DNA from: Chitinophaga sp. LS1
GTDB lineage: Bacteria; Bacteroidota; Bacteroidia; Chitinophagales; Chitinophagaceae
Assembly (NCBI RefSeq): GCF_034274695.1
Contig: NZ_CP128362.1
Coordinates: 1,922,001 to 1,986,000, forward strand
Direction of reading: 5' to 3'
Length of the DNA stretch: 64,000 bases
The notes below the pieces were generated by a model. That model searched no databases, was not told where the DNA came from, and saw only the letters and a list, made by a program, of their open reading frames with translations. This document shows positions 16,376-25,294 of the stretch, one piece after another (the stretch's first letter is position 1; each line of letters opens with the position of its first letter). The position numbers were made by a program, and so were the translations under genes.

Positions 16376-18037
16376 CTATTTTTTCTCTCCCATCAATACT
16401 CCCGATACATTCCACGCGCTGAAAGCGGTTCCTTCTCTCTTTCCTAATGGAATCGCTATTTTAAATTCATGTACGCCAGGCGCCAGATCTGGTAGCGGGA
16501 TATATACGGCCGGTGTCAAACTACCCGGGCACCAGTTGGACCTGCTAAGGTCGGAAGATGATAACCCGTTTGAGAAATTGCCGGATGATGGATTCAGCAA
16601 CCGGTAAGTACCGCAATCTGTTCTCCATGGCACAAAGTGATATACCCGCTTGCCATCTACAAATATTTCATTCAGCTTAGGCACGAATTCATCGCCGTTG
16701 CCCCAGCCGCCATGACCAGTGGTGATGTAACGGAGCTGTAAGTTCTTTACACCTTCCGGAATATTTACTTTCACGGTCAGGGAATCATGGTCGAACATTG
16801 TACCATATTCCTGTCCTGCCATTTCCATCAGGTTAGTAGTATTGAAAATCGGCTGTAAATAATCTGGTGTCTGTAATCCTCCATCATCGTCACCTTTAAA
16901 GTACTTCAGACGCAGACTTACGATATGGCCACCTTTGTCATAGTTACCGATGAAAACCCCTAACCAGACATCACCTTCCATCCTTGACTGCAGCTCTGTG
17001 ATCTCCTGGCGGAATACTGCAGAATCAGCCCAGTTATAACCAGCTATCTGGCTTCTTTCATTATAATGATGAATGCCAAAAGGGGTAAAGAAGCGCAGCA
17101 GTTCCATGGTAGGCTGGTAATCGTCAGTAGCGACTACGCCCTGGTATTTCTCCTTATAAACTGGCAGGTCCTTCACACCATTCTGCAGACCATTCAGGAA
17201 AGAACGCTGTTTATCCACAGGAATCATAAATACTGAACCGGTGCGGTCATAAGCATCCCCGTTGGAATACTGGGCCAGTTCTGCAAACAGCTGGCGACCG
17301 GGTTCGTATTTAGGCAGTTTTACTTTTTTCAGCACCACGGTACCACCAGCATAGTGATAGGTCACATCGCGCTGGTCCGCAGCAGGATTAGGTTTGTCAT
17401 ATCCAAAGGAAACCTGTTCCTTACTGAATACCGGAATGGTGGTATAGCGACTGTCAATCACTTCACGGGAGTAGTTAGCCTGATCTACCAGGGTACCCAT
17501 TGCGGTAGCGTCCGGCCAGTTCAGGTCTTTCGGATTGATTTTGCCCTTCTTTACCTCGGTAGCTACGACCTCCATTTCTCCGTTTCTCACAGTCTTCAGC
17601 ACCAATCCTAATCCAGGAGTAACACCTAAAGCCGGTGTCCCCTTTACATTCAGGGCATTGGTATACCATACTTCAACAGTATTGGAGCGGATGATAACTT
17701 TGGCTTTTTTACAGAGGTAGCCGGCTATGGTTGAAGTATCGGATAACAGCTCCGGCTTTTCGTAATCTTCTATTTTCTTTTTGAAGGTGACAGCTCTGCC
17801 TTCCAGGCGTAACACCTGCATGGTTATGTTGTCTGTATAGTCGATGTATTGCTGTTCTTTTGCGCCAGCGTCCGTATCCTTTATTACATGGGTCTTTTTA
17901 CCATCAATAAATAAAGTGGAGGCGGCGTCTTTCATTTCTTCCCCATGATAGCGCACCTTGTAGTGGACTGTCAGGGCGTTCTGTGCATGTATTTCCGCTG
18001 CAAACAGCAAGCTGGCAGCTATAAAGAGATATTTCAT
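16376..18037 (-). CDS. Secreted GLPGLI-like / PNGase F-like protein
   Basis: 553 residues with a signal peptide (MKYLFIAASLLFAAEIHAQ). Residues 20-200 resemble the GLPGLI family of Bacteroidota (VHYKVRYHGEE, DTSTIAGYLCKKAKVI, EVWYTNALNVKGTPALGVTPGL). The C-terminal 300 residues match the two jelly-roll domains of peptide-N4-glycosidase F: VFMIPVDKQRSFLNGLQNG, LRYITTGHGGWGNGDEF, FVPWRTDCGTYRLLNPSSG and SNWCPGSLTPA. The PNGase F core releases N-glycans from Asn. Both domains are recognisable, but I could not confirm every catalytic acid by eye. Confidence 0.85.
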   Translation of the reverse strand: MKYLFIAASLLFAAEIHAQNALTVHYKVRYHGEEMKDAASTLFIDGKKTHVIKDTDAGAKEQQYIDYTDNITMQVLRLEGRAVTFKKKIEDYEKPELLSDTSTIAGYLCKKAKVIIRSNTVEVWYTNALNVKGTPALGVTPGLGLVLKTVRNGEMEVVATEVKKGKINPKDLNWPDATAMGTLVDQANYSREVIDSRYTTIPVFSKEQVSFGYDKPNPAADQRDVTYHYAGGTVVLKKVKLPKYEPGRQLFAELAQYSNGDAYDRTGSVFMIPVDKQRSFLNGLQNGVKDLPVYKEKYQGVVATDDYQPTMELLRFFTPFGIHHYNERSQIAGYNWADSAVFRQEITELQSRMEGDVWLGVFIGNYDKGGHIVSLRLKYFKGDDDGGLQTPDYLQPIFNTTNLMEMAGQEYGTMFDHDSLTVKVNIPEGVKNLQLRYITTGHGGWGNGDEFVPKLNEIFVDGKRVYHFVPWRTDCGTYRLLNPSSGNFSNGLSSSDLSRSNWCPGSLTPAVYIPLPDLAPGVHEFKIAIPLGKREGTAFSAWNVSGVLMGEKK

Positions 18038-18096
18038 AAGTATGAGGCCTGATTTTGTAACAGTCGCAAGATAGTGGCAAATGGGATAAATAAAAA

Positions 18097-18119
18097 AGCA
18101 CAGTCAAAAAGACTGTGCT
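18097..18119 (-). terminator. Terminator of the nfu gene
   Basis: A 9-bp perfect stem (18097-18105 with 18111-18119), 5-nt loop; read on the minus strand it is followed by a T-tract. It lies 34 bp beyond the stop of the Nfu gene. Confidence 0.7.
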
Positions 18120-18152
18120 CATTTTTAACACTATCATTCTCTCAACTATGGC

Positions 18153-18746
18153 TTATTCCGCTTCAGCTACCACTTCCTTCACTTCCGGGATCATACGCTT
18201 CATCATGCCTTCGATACCGGCTTTCAGTGTGATCATGGAAGAAGGGCAACCTGAACATGAGCCTTGCAGCATCAGTTTCACAGTTCCATCTTCGTAGTCT
18301 TTGAACTGAATGGCACCGCCATCCATTTCAACTGCAGGCTTTACGTAGTTTTCAAGCAATTCTTTAATACGCTTTACCACATCTGTATCATCTGCACTTA
18401 CTTCGTTTCCGGCTGCTGGTTTATCAACGATTTCGTCTTCGTTCAAAACAGGGCGGTTATCTTCCAGATACTCTTTCAGAAAAGCTTTTATAGTAGGGAT
18501 AATATCATTCCAATCAGTTTCAGGAGTCTTTGTCAGCGTGATAAAGTTCGCCATAATAAACACACCTCTGATGAACGGGAAGCTGAACAGTTCGGCCGCC
18601 AGTGGAGATGGTTTCGCACTTGCTTCATCCGGGAAGTCGATATGCTTACCTGGGTACAGGAGCTTGTTAGCAACAAACTTCATGGTTTCCGGATTCGGCG
18701 TCATTTCCGTATATATGCTGATGATGGGATTTCCTGTTTTAATCAT
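18153..18746 (-). CDS. Nfu-type Fe-S cluster carrier
   Basis: 197 residues with two domains: an N-terminal Nfu_N scaffold domain (IYTEMTPNPETMKFVANKLLYPG, about 10-100) and a C-terminal NifU-like domain with the cluster-binding CSGC pair in MLQGSCSGCPSSMITLK. The layout is that of mitochondrial and bacterial Nfu1-type proteins, which hand 4Fe-4S clusters from the assembly scaffold to target enzymes. No suf or isc genes are in the window. Its likely clients nearby include NadA and glutamate synthase, but that is only by biochemistry. Confidence 0.93.
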   Translation of the reverse strand: MIKTGNPIISIYTEMTPNPETMKFVANKLLYPGKHIDFPDEASAKPSPLAAELFSFPFIRGVFIMANFITLTKTPETDWNDIIPTIKAFLKEYLEDNRPVLNEDEIVDKPAAGNEVSADDTDVVKRIKELLENYVKPAVEMDGGAIQFKDYEDGTVKLMLQGSCSGCPSSMITLKAGIEGMMKRMIPEVKEVVAEAE

Positions 18747-18959
18747 GGTATTCTAAACTTTTGATAGAACAAAGGTAACTACTTTCAACTAGAATCTGAG
18801 GGAATTCAGCCCTTTTAACTATTACTATTTTCAATGGGGATATAGACAAAATCATATAGGTAAATATCGAATTATCAACGTTCCAGAAATCTTTTTAAAA
18901 ATATACATGGCACATTATTCTATATATTAACTTTATGGGAAATAACGCCATCATTGAGT

Positions 18960-19412
18960 ATGCCCACTGTCAAAACCTTGCATGCACGCAAAAGAATAGC
19001 ACTGATCGCACACGATCACAAGAAAGCTGAGCTCATAGAATGGGCCCTCTACAACAAAACCGTACTCTGCCGTCATGAACTTTACGCTACCGGCACCACA
19101 GGCAAGCTCATTGAAGAAAATCTCGACGTCCCTGTCAGAAAATTATTATCCGGCCCACTAGGTGGCGACCAGCAAATAGGCTCTATGATCGCCGAAGGCA
19201 AAATCGATGTCGTGATCTTTTTCTGGGATCCCATGGAAGCACTTCCACATGATCCTGATATCAAAGCCCTGCTCCGCCTTGGTGTAGTATGGAATATCCC
19301 TATGGCCAGCAATCGTACCTCTGCAGACTTCCTGCTTACATCTCCTCTCATGCACCAGGAATATGAAGTACGCTTACCTGACTATTCACAATATCTGGGT
19401 AGAAAAGTTTAG
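18960..19412 (+). CDS. mgsA: Methylglyoxal synthase
   Basis: 150 residues from ATG 18960 (TTG at 18954 also in frame). Family motifs: RIALIAHDHKKAELIEWA with the conserved His, ATGTTGKLIEE phosphate loop, LSGPLGGDQQIG with the Asp region, and FFWDPMEALPHDPD. It converts dihydroxyacetone phosphate to methylglyoxal plus phosphate, a bypass that relieves sugar-phosphate build-up. Standalone gene. Confidence 0.95.
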   Translation: MPTVKTLHARKRIALIAHDHKKAELIEWALYNKTVLCRHELYATGTTGKLIEENLDVPVRKLLSGPLGGDQQIGSMIAEGKIDVVIFFWDPMEALPHDPDIKALLRLGVVWNIPMASNRTSADFLLTSPLMHQEYEVRLPDYSQYLGRKV

Positions 19413-19591
19413 TAATCATTTCGTCCTCATCTGACCTTATCTTTTCAATAATCTGTCTTTCTTAGAAAGATCGGCACCGTTTGTGCTGCAAAGTACTCCT
19501 TACTAACCAGTTAGGTGTTTTCACACACCTTGTTGGAGAGTAATCAGGTTTCCTTATTTTCGCAATTTTTCAGGTCTTAACGTATTGTAGA

Positions 19592-21136
19592 ATGGTGAAA
19601 CACTTATTAGTGGCTGCTTTCCTCCTGGCAGGCTTTTTTAATCATGTCCAGGCACAGCTGCCACCCAAACGGGAATTAAGAGCCGTATGGATAGCAACAG
19701 TAGAGAATATCGATTGGCCTTCCCGTAGAGGGTTACCTGTTGAACAACAGAAACAGGAATTTATCAACCTTCTCAATACACAGCAGCGTAATGGCATGAA
19801 TGCCGTGGTGGTACAAATTCGCCCGGTAGCAGATGCTTTTTATGCATCGCCCTTTGAACCCTGGTCGGAATACCTGACTGGCACACAGGGACAGGCGCCG
19901 AATCCTTATTATGATCCACTTCAGTTTATGATTGAAGAGACACATAAAAGGGGTATGGAATTTCATGCCTGGCTCAATCCGTATCGTGCGGTATTCAATG
20001 CCAGTCGTAACAATGTAACACCGAACCACATTTCCAGGATGCGGCCACAGTGGTTCCTCACTTATGATAACAAGAAGTACTTTGACCCGGGTGTACCAGA
20101 GGTGCGTGAATATGTCACTCAGATCATCCGCGACGTAGTACGCCGTTATGATATAGACGCTATTCATTTTGACGATTACTTTTATCCATACCGTGTGCCA
20201 GGTAAGGAATTTCCTGACAATGCTTCTTATCACCAGCATGGACAGGGAATGGAAAAAGACGATTGGCGCAGGTACAATGTGGACACCATCATCCATATGG
20301 TAAGCATTGCCATCAAGCAGGAGAAAGCATGGGTGAAGTTTGGGATAAGTCCATTCGGCATCTGGAGAAATAAAAGCAAAGATCCGGATGGGTCTTATAC
20401 AAGTGGTACTACCAACTATGATGACTTGTATGCTGATGTACTGAAATGGTTAAAGAACGGATGGATAGATTATGTGGCGCCGCAACTGTATTGGGAAAGG
20501 GGGTTCAGGGTGGCAGACTATGAACTGTTGCTGAACTGGTGGGCACAGCATGCCTATGGTCGTCATTTGTATATCGGCCACGGGGTGTACCGGATCAATA
20601 GTAATGCGGCCTGGAGTAACCCAAATGAATTGCCGGTACAGATTACCGAGTCCCGAACCCTCAATACGGTACAGGGAAATGTTTATTATAGCGCTAAATC
20701 ATTCAAGGGTAATCCAAGAGGGATAGAAGATAGTTTACGGAATCACTTCTATCATTATCCGGCTTTAAGACCTACGATGTCATGGCTGAATTTCAGAGCA
20801 CCGGAGTCACCATATTTTGCAGATGCTTTTGAAAGGTCGAATGGATTACATTTGCATTGGGTGGATGGAGATACCACCAATCGTACTATGCAGTATGTGT
20901 TATATCGTTTTGAAGGAAGAGAGGTGATCAATCTGAATGATCCTGAGAAGATCCTGACGATCCTGACACAGAGTTCAGATCCGCAATATGTAGATAGTAC
21001 TTATGAGAAAGGGAAGGAGTATACTTATGTGCTGACATCCCTGGATAGATTGCAGAATGAGAGTCTGGCGAGTGATCCGATGTATATAAGAATAGTAAAA
21101 GGGAAGGCGAGGTTTTACTTCGATCCCGAACCATAA
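19592..21136 (+). CDS. GHL10 (DUF187) glycosidase-like secreted protein
   Basis: 514 residues with a signal peptide ending near QAQ. The GHL10 TIM-barrel domain spans about residues 25-330: RELRAVWIATVENIDWPS, MNAVVVQIRPVADAFY, GMEFHAWLNPYRAVF, VRRYDIDAIHFDDYFYPY and YVAPQLYWERGF. The DD in HFDDYFYP is the expected catalytic acid region. A C-terminal fibronectin-like part follows (about 400-514). The E. coli relative DigH hydrolyses peptide-free peptidoglycan strands, so a cell-wall role is plausible. The stop codon is inside the left arm of the next hairpin. Confidence 0.87.
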   Translation: MVKHLLVAAFLLAGFFNHVQAQLPPKRELRAVWIATVENIDWPSRRGLPVEQQKQEFINLLNTQQRNGMNAVVVQIRPVADAFYASPFEPWSEYLTGTQGQAPNPYYDPLQFMIEETHKRGMEFHAWLNPYRAVFNASRNNVTPNHISRMRPQWFLTYDNKKYFDPGVPEVREYVTQIIRDVVRRYDIDAIHFDDYFYPYRVPGKEFPDNASYHQHGQGMEKDDWRRYNVDTIIHMVSIAIKQEKAWVKFGISPFGIWRNKSKDPDGSYTSGTTNYDDLYADVLKWLKNGWIDYVAPQLYWERGFRVADYELLLNWWAQHAYGRHLYIGHGVYRINSNAAWSNPNELPVQITESRTLNTVQGNVYYSAKSFKGNPRGIEDSLRNHFYHYPALRPTMSWLNFRAPESPYFADAFERSNGLHLHWVDGDTTNRTMQYVLYRFEGREVINLNDPEKILTILTQSSDPQYVDSTYEKGKEYTYVLTSLDRLQNESLASDPMYIRIVKGKARFYFDPEP

Positions 21137-21231
21137 TTAAATTGAGAGGGTGTGTGGCCAGTGGCCACACACCCTCTCAATTTAATTGCGGAAAAAATCC
21201 GCTGCCAAAGGCAGCGGATTTTTTCGCAATT
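21135..21231. terminator. Twin long-stem hairpins between convergent genes
   Basis: First: perfect 25-bp arms 21135-21159 and 21163-21187 with loop AGT; the left arm covers the last bases of the GHL10 stop codon. Second: 22 bp with one bulged G, arms 21184-21206 and 21210-21231, loop AAA. The two share bases 21184-21187, so full pairing of both is mutually exclusive at the base. Confidence 0.85.
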
Positions 21232-21241
21232 ATTTATTCAT

Positions 21242-22894
21242 TTATTTATAGACTTCCATCACAGCTCTACCCACACAACCACTCGGCATCTGTATCTTCA
21301 ACATTGCCGCTACCGTCGCTGCTATATCCGTCATACTCGTCTTCTCATTGGTATACCCATGCTTCACATGCCAACCCATGAACACCATTGGGATATGCGT
21401 GTCATAAGGCGCCCATGTACCATGCGTCGTACCTTTCAGACTACCTTCATACCATCCTGGATCAGGAATCATAATCACTGCACCATCGCGTTTAGGATAA
21501 TATCCATTCACGGCCATTTGCTTAATCGGTTCAGGCAATGCACTGTTTCCAATATTGTCCAGATCTGCGGCAAACTGAATACCCGGCACTGTCTGCAGGA
21601 AGTACACTGCTTCTTTTTTCACTGCATCATAATCCAGCTTCGCTGCTTTGATCCTTTTTACATCAAAGTCAACATGGTAGTTATTGGTATTCGCTACCAG
21701 GCTATCTACACCAAACACACCTTTCAGATCAGCATTCAGACCAGCGATGATCGCTTTGTCATTTACCAGACCAGAAGGAATATCATGTTCTTTCAGGAAA
21801 CCTACAGAGTGAGAAGCTCCGTGATCTGCTGTGAGGAACACCAGGTAATTCCCCTTACCAACTTTCTGATCGAGGAAGGTAAAGAACGCTGACAGATCTT
21901 TGTCCAGGCGTAGATAAGTATCTTCTACCTCGATAGAGTTAGGCCCAAACTGGTGACCTACATAATCAGTAGAAGCACAGTTGATAGTGAGGAAGTCTGT
22001 CACCGGACCGCTACCCATGTTATATCCATTCACAGCGGCTTTTGCAAAATCCAGCGTGAGGGTATTACCATTTGGAGTGGCACGCAGGCTCCCTTTGCTT
22101 ACTTTATAAATAGCAGGCAGATCGTGTGGGAACTTAGGGGCGGTTTCGCCTTTGTAAGTGTTTTCCCAGGTCACGTCGTCCTCAGTGCTTTGTACATATG
22201 TGTTGATAGGGTAGAGGGTCTCCCATGGTTTGGCCATCAGTTCAGCCGGTTCGTTTTTAGCATTGAAGTGTTTTACCCATTCCGGCAATTCTTTCATGTA
22301 ATAGCTGCTGGTCACAAAAGATGCATTGCTGTCGTCCAGCCAGAAAGCGCCGTTGGCTATATGGCCGGCAGGTAGAATAGAAGCACGGTCTTTCAGGGAT
22401 ACGCCTACTACTTTAGAGCGGAAGTTAGTTGCCAGTCGCAGTTCATCAGTGATGGTGGAAGCCAGCAAACTGCGTGGAGACATTTTACCGGCGTCGGTGG
22501 TAGTACCCACAGGAGTCACGGTGGAATCTTCGGTGCAATAGAATTCTCTGCCGGTGGCCTGGTCGGTCCAGCCATTGCCCGTAATGCCATGGATAGCAGG
22601 TACGGATCCGGTGAAAATGGTGCTGTGACCTACAGCGGTGTAGGAGGGCAGGTGGGTAATGAATGCGTTTTCACATGTAAAGCCTTCCCCTAACAGTCTT
22701 TTGAAACCGCCGGTTCCGTAGCGGTCAGCATAACGGTACAGGTAGTCCCAGCGCATCTGGTCTACGACGATACCAACTACCAACTTAGGGCGGGCAACTG
22801 CCGGTTGGGTCTGTGCCATTACAGTATCTTTCTGGCCGAAGGTACTGGCGAGTACCACCGCCAGGGCGGATAATGTTTTGTTCATATTGGTCAT
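21242..22894 (-). CDS. PafA-type alkaline phosphatase
   Basis: 550 residues, exported (N-terminal signal segment ending near AQ). Alkaline phosphatase superfamily residues are visible: Asp45 in GIVVDQMRWD, nucleophile Thr86 in HLPSYTAVGH, Asn107 in GITGNGW, and Lys168/Arg170 in VSLKDRAS. The Asn and K-x-R set is that of PafA, the Ca-independent periplasmic phosphatase of Bacteroidota, and argues for monoester rather than diester activity. Later metal ligands appear in DYVGHQFGP and TADHGASH. With the GDPD gene behind it on the same strand, it may act in organic phosphate scavenging. Confidence 0.9.
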   Translation of the reverse strand: MTNMNKTLSALAVVLASTFGQKDTVMAQTQPAVARPKLVVGIVVDQMRWDYLYRYADRYGTGGFKRLLGEGFTCENAFITHLPSYTAVGHSTIFTGSVPAIHGITGNGWTDQATGREFYCTEDSTVTPVGTTTDAGKMSPRSLLASTITDELRLATNFRSKVVGVSLKDRASILPAGHIANGAFWLDDSNASFVTSSYYMKELPEWVKHFNAKNEPAELMAKPWETLYPINTYVQSTEDDVTWENTYKGETAPKFPHDLPAIYKVSKGSLRATPNGNTLTLDFAKAAVNGYNMGSGPVTDFLTINCASTDYVGHQFGPNSIEVEDTYLRLDKDLSAFFTFLDQKVGKGNYLVFLTADHGASHSVGFLKEHDIPSGLVNDKAIIAGLNADLKGVFGVDSLVANTNNYHVDFDVKRIKAAKLDYDAVKKEAVYFLQTVPGIQFAADLDNIGNSALPEPIKQMAVNGYYPKRDGAVIMIPDPGWYEGSLKGTTHGTWAPYDTHIPMVFMGWHVKHGYTNEKTSMTDIAATVAAMLKIQMPSGCVGRAVMEVYK

Positions 22895-22962
22895 AATATT
22901 GATAATTTCCTGATTGTCATTCGCAAAGATGTGTATTAATTAGGATAAACAAACTCCATTCA

Positions 22963-23005
22963 TTAAATGAACAAGGCGATCTTTCGGATCGCCTTGTTCA
23001 TTTAA
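22963..23005. terminator. Hairpin between phosphatase and GDPD genes
   Basis: Perfect 19-bp arms 22963-22981 and 22987-23005 around TTTCG. A weak 5-bp hairpin follows at 23012-23026. Lies 33 bp beyond the GDPD stop on the minus strand, so it should end that transcript. Confidence 0.75.
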
Positions 23006-23038
23006 ATTTAAGCGACTGAAGGTCGCCTTCATAATTGG

Positions 23039-23950
23039 TTATATCTTATTTATCCTATCCGGATAATCCGTTATAATTCCATCTACTCCCATTGCCTTCA
23101 ACCTTTTCATATCTTCCAGATCCGCCACTGTCCAGGGCACTACCTTCATACCTTTACTATGACAATAATCCAGCAATTCCTTCGTCACCAAAGAAAAATG
23201 TGGGTTATAGAACGTAGGCAGAAATCCCAAACCTTCCAGCTGCTGGTAAAAAGATACATTCTTATCGCCTGTCAGGAATCCCAATGTCACTTTTGGATAT
23301 GATCTGTGCAGCACCTGCAACGGCCGCATATCAAAAGACTGGATCAGCAGTCTGTGTTTCAGTTTTTTCAGCTGTTTTACCTCCATCAGTTTTTCAACAT
23401 ATTCTTCCGGGGCCGGTTGTTCCTTGCCATCAGTTTTTTCAGAAGATTTGATTTCCAGTAAATAATAAACCGGCGGCTTGTGGTGTTTTTCATTATACGC
23501 TTCGACAGAATCAATCATTTCAGACAGCAATGGGGCATATGTCCTCATTCTTTGCTGCTGTGGAAAATTAGGATAGGGCTTTTCACCTATCCTAAAAGGC
23601 CTGATCTCACTATAATTCATCTGGTAGAAAATATATTTACCTCTCTCGCTGGGCTGAATCTCGCTACCATCGGGCCTGGTCGTATATGCGGGGTCAAAAG
23701 AGGCATCGTGGTACACCACTACTTGTCCGTCTTTTGTAATATGCACATCAAACTCCAGGGTATTTGCTCCATCTTCAATTGCATGGATCATGGCAGGAAT
23801 CGTATTTTCCGGCATCATTCCCCTTGTACCCCTATGACCTACCTTAAAAAACGTTGGCAAAGGTGCAGCAGCCATCACAGCGGGCAACAGGGCTACTACC
23901 GACAACAATTTTTGTAAAGATCTCATCTTATTCATTGTATTTAATAACAT
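23039..23950 (-). CDS. Glycerophosphodiester phosphodiesterase
   Basis: 303 residues from ATG 23950; ATG at 23935 (MNKMRSLQK) is also possible and gives a more typical signal peptide (KLLSVVALLPAVMAAAP). GDPD TIM-barrel motifs: GHRGTRGMMPENT with the catalytic His, EFDVHITKDGQVVVYHD with metal ligands and second His, YYLLEIKSS and VVPWTVADLEDMKRLKAMGVDGIITDYPD. It hydrolyses deacylated phospholipids to glycerol-3-phosphate in the periplasm. Neighbours are a phosphatase and a divergent DeoR/GlpR-like regulator. Confidence 0.93.
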   Translation of the reverse strand: MLLNTMNKMRSLQKLLSVVALLPAVMAAAPLPTFFKVGHRGTRGMMPENTIPAMIHAIEDGANTLEFDVHITKDGQVVVYHDASFDPAYTTRPDGSEIQPSERGKYIFYQMNYSEIRPFRIGEKPYPNFPQQQRMRTYAPLLSEMIDSVEAYNEKHHKPPVYYLLEIKSSEKTDGKEQPAPEEYVEKLMEVKQLKKLKHRLLIQSFDMRPLQVLHRSYPKVTLGFLTGDKNVSFYQQLEGLGFLPTFYNPHFSLVTKELLDYCHSKGMKVVPWTVADLEDMKRLKAMGVDGIITDYPDRINKI

Positions 23951-24151
23951 TCTCTTTTCAAATCTTTCTTTTTATTTCGCCCTTTCTGGTAGTCCACTTT
24001 CGTTTTGACTTTCTATTCGGTGGCTGAAAATAATATTTTGTTAACTAGTTTTCAACATACTATACACCAAAACCACTTTTATACATCAAAAAGCGCACTT
24101 TTTCATAATATTTTTTTCCGTTTACATGTGTTAAATTCAACAACATGAAAG

Positions 24152-24159
24152 TAATTTTG
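24152..24159 (+). promoter_or_regulatory. Candidate -7 box TAATTTTG for deoR gene
   Basis: An exact TAnnTTTG match 33 nt before the ATG at 24193, with TGTG about 21 nt upstream as a weak -33. Confidence 0.5.
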
Positions 24160-24192
24160 TAACCAATTGAAGCAACAAAATCTTTTGCGCGT

Positions 24193-24963
24193 ATGTCAAT
24201 GATAAATATCGCTGAGCGACATAAATATATATTAGACCGGTTAGCGGAAAAAGGATATGTAAATGTAATAGACCTGTGCAAAGAGCTTGATGTATCTGGA
24301 GTAACTATCCGGAAAGACCTCAAGTTACTGGAAGATAAGGCCTTACTGTTCCGTTCGCACGGCGGCGCTACAGTCAATAATCCTTATATCAATGACAAGC
24401 CTGTAAATGAAAAAGAAAAACTGCGCCGGGATGAGAAGAATCTCATTGGTGCAGCTGCGGCTACCCTCATCGCACATAATGACGCGATAATTATTTCCTC
24501 TGGCACAACCGCCCTGGCCCTGGCCAGGAACATTCACCCTAAAGGCCATCTCACCGTCATTACCCCTGCACTCAACGTAGCACAGGAACTGCTACGCTAT
24601 CCGGAAATAGAAGTATTACAACTGGGAGGCATTGTCCGCAACAGTTCTTCTTCCGTAACGGGTAACTATGCCGAACGCATCCTCGCCGATTTCTCCTGCA
24701 GTAAACTGTTCCTCGGCCTCGAAGGCATAGACATTGAATTCGGACTTACAACTACAAATTTAATGGAAGCACAGTTAAATCAGCGCATGGTGACTGCTGC
24801 ACAAAAAACAATTGTCATTGCCGATTCTTCCAAATTCGGCAGAAGAGGGTTTGGTAAAATATGTGGCCTGGAAGATATCGATGAAATTATCACCGATAGT
24901 GGCATCTCAGCACATATTGTAAAAGCCGTAGAAGAGATGGGGATCAATGTGACTATCGTATAG
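24193..24963 (+). CDS. DeoR/GlpR-family transcriptional regulator
   Basis: 256 residues. N-terminal winged helix (about 5-60) with AERHKYILDRLAEKGYVNVIDLCKEL and the recognition helix in DVSGVTIRKDLKLLEDKALLFRSHGGA, the DeoR signature. The C-terminal sugar-phosphate sensor domain has IIISSGTTALALARNI and IVIADSSKFGRRGFGKI. Such regulators sense phosphorylated sugars or glycerol-3-phosphate. It is divergent from the GDPD gene, whose product is glycerol-3-phosphate; that suggests a GlpR-like input, but the target is not shown. Confidence 0.92.
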   Translation: MSMINIAERHKYILDRLAEKGYVNVIDLCKELDVSGVTIRKDLKLLEDKALLFRSHGGATVNNPYINDKPVNEKEKLRRDEKNLIGAAAATLIAHNDAIIISSGTTALALARNIHPKGHLTVITPALNVAQELLRYPEIEVLQLGGIVRNSSSSVTGNYAERILADFSCSKLFLGLEGIDIEFGLTTTNLMEAQLNQRMVTAAQKTIVIADSSKFGRRGFGKICGLEDIDEIITDSGISAHIVKAVEEMGINVTIV

Positions 24964-25294
24964 TCCGGATCATACACTTAATAATTATATAACCCCATTT
25001 TATTGGTTGCTATAGCAACCAGTGAGGATTTCCTATACATACATTAAACTAATTTCCAACACGATCTACCCTTCTAAGGGTAAAATAAGCACACTTTTAC
25101 CACTCATTCTTATTATATTCTAACAAATGCCTATACTTTTTTAATCTTTTCTAAATTTTTAGTGTTATAAGAAGGTTTTAATAAAAAATACCGGCATCCT
25201 TTAGTATCTTTATACCGTTCCCGAAACAATTACGGTACCTCCACCGCGCCCTGAAAAGGGTGAAGTGTGTGCCAAGGTCAAAAAATCTAAACGA
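24964..25294. promoter_or_regulatory. gltB upstream region with an 18-bp perfect palindrome
   Basis: 331 bp between deoR and gltB. At 25004-25021 lies a perfect 18-bp palindrome, TGGTTGCTATAGCAACCA, with no T-tract, so it is a better operator candidate than a terminator. The rest is AT-rich; a 7-of-8 -7-like box (TATCTTTA) sits at 25205-25212, 83 nt before the gltB ATG. Confidence 0.45.

Noticed and set aside
17211..17219. TTATCCACA inside the PNGase F-like gene
   Set aside because: A single match within coding sequence, as expected by chance; the same holds for the TGTGTATAA at 25894-25902 in gltB.
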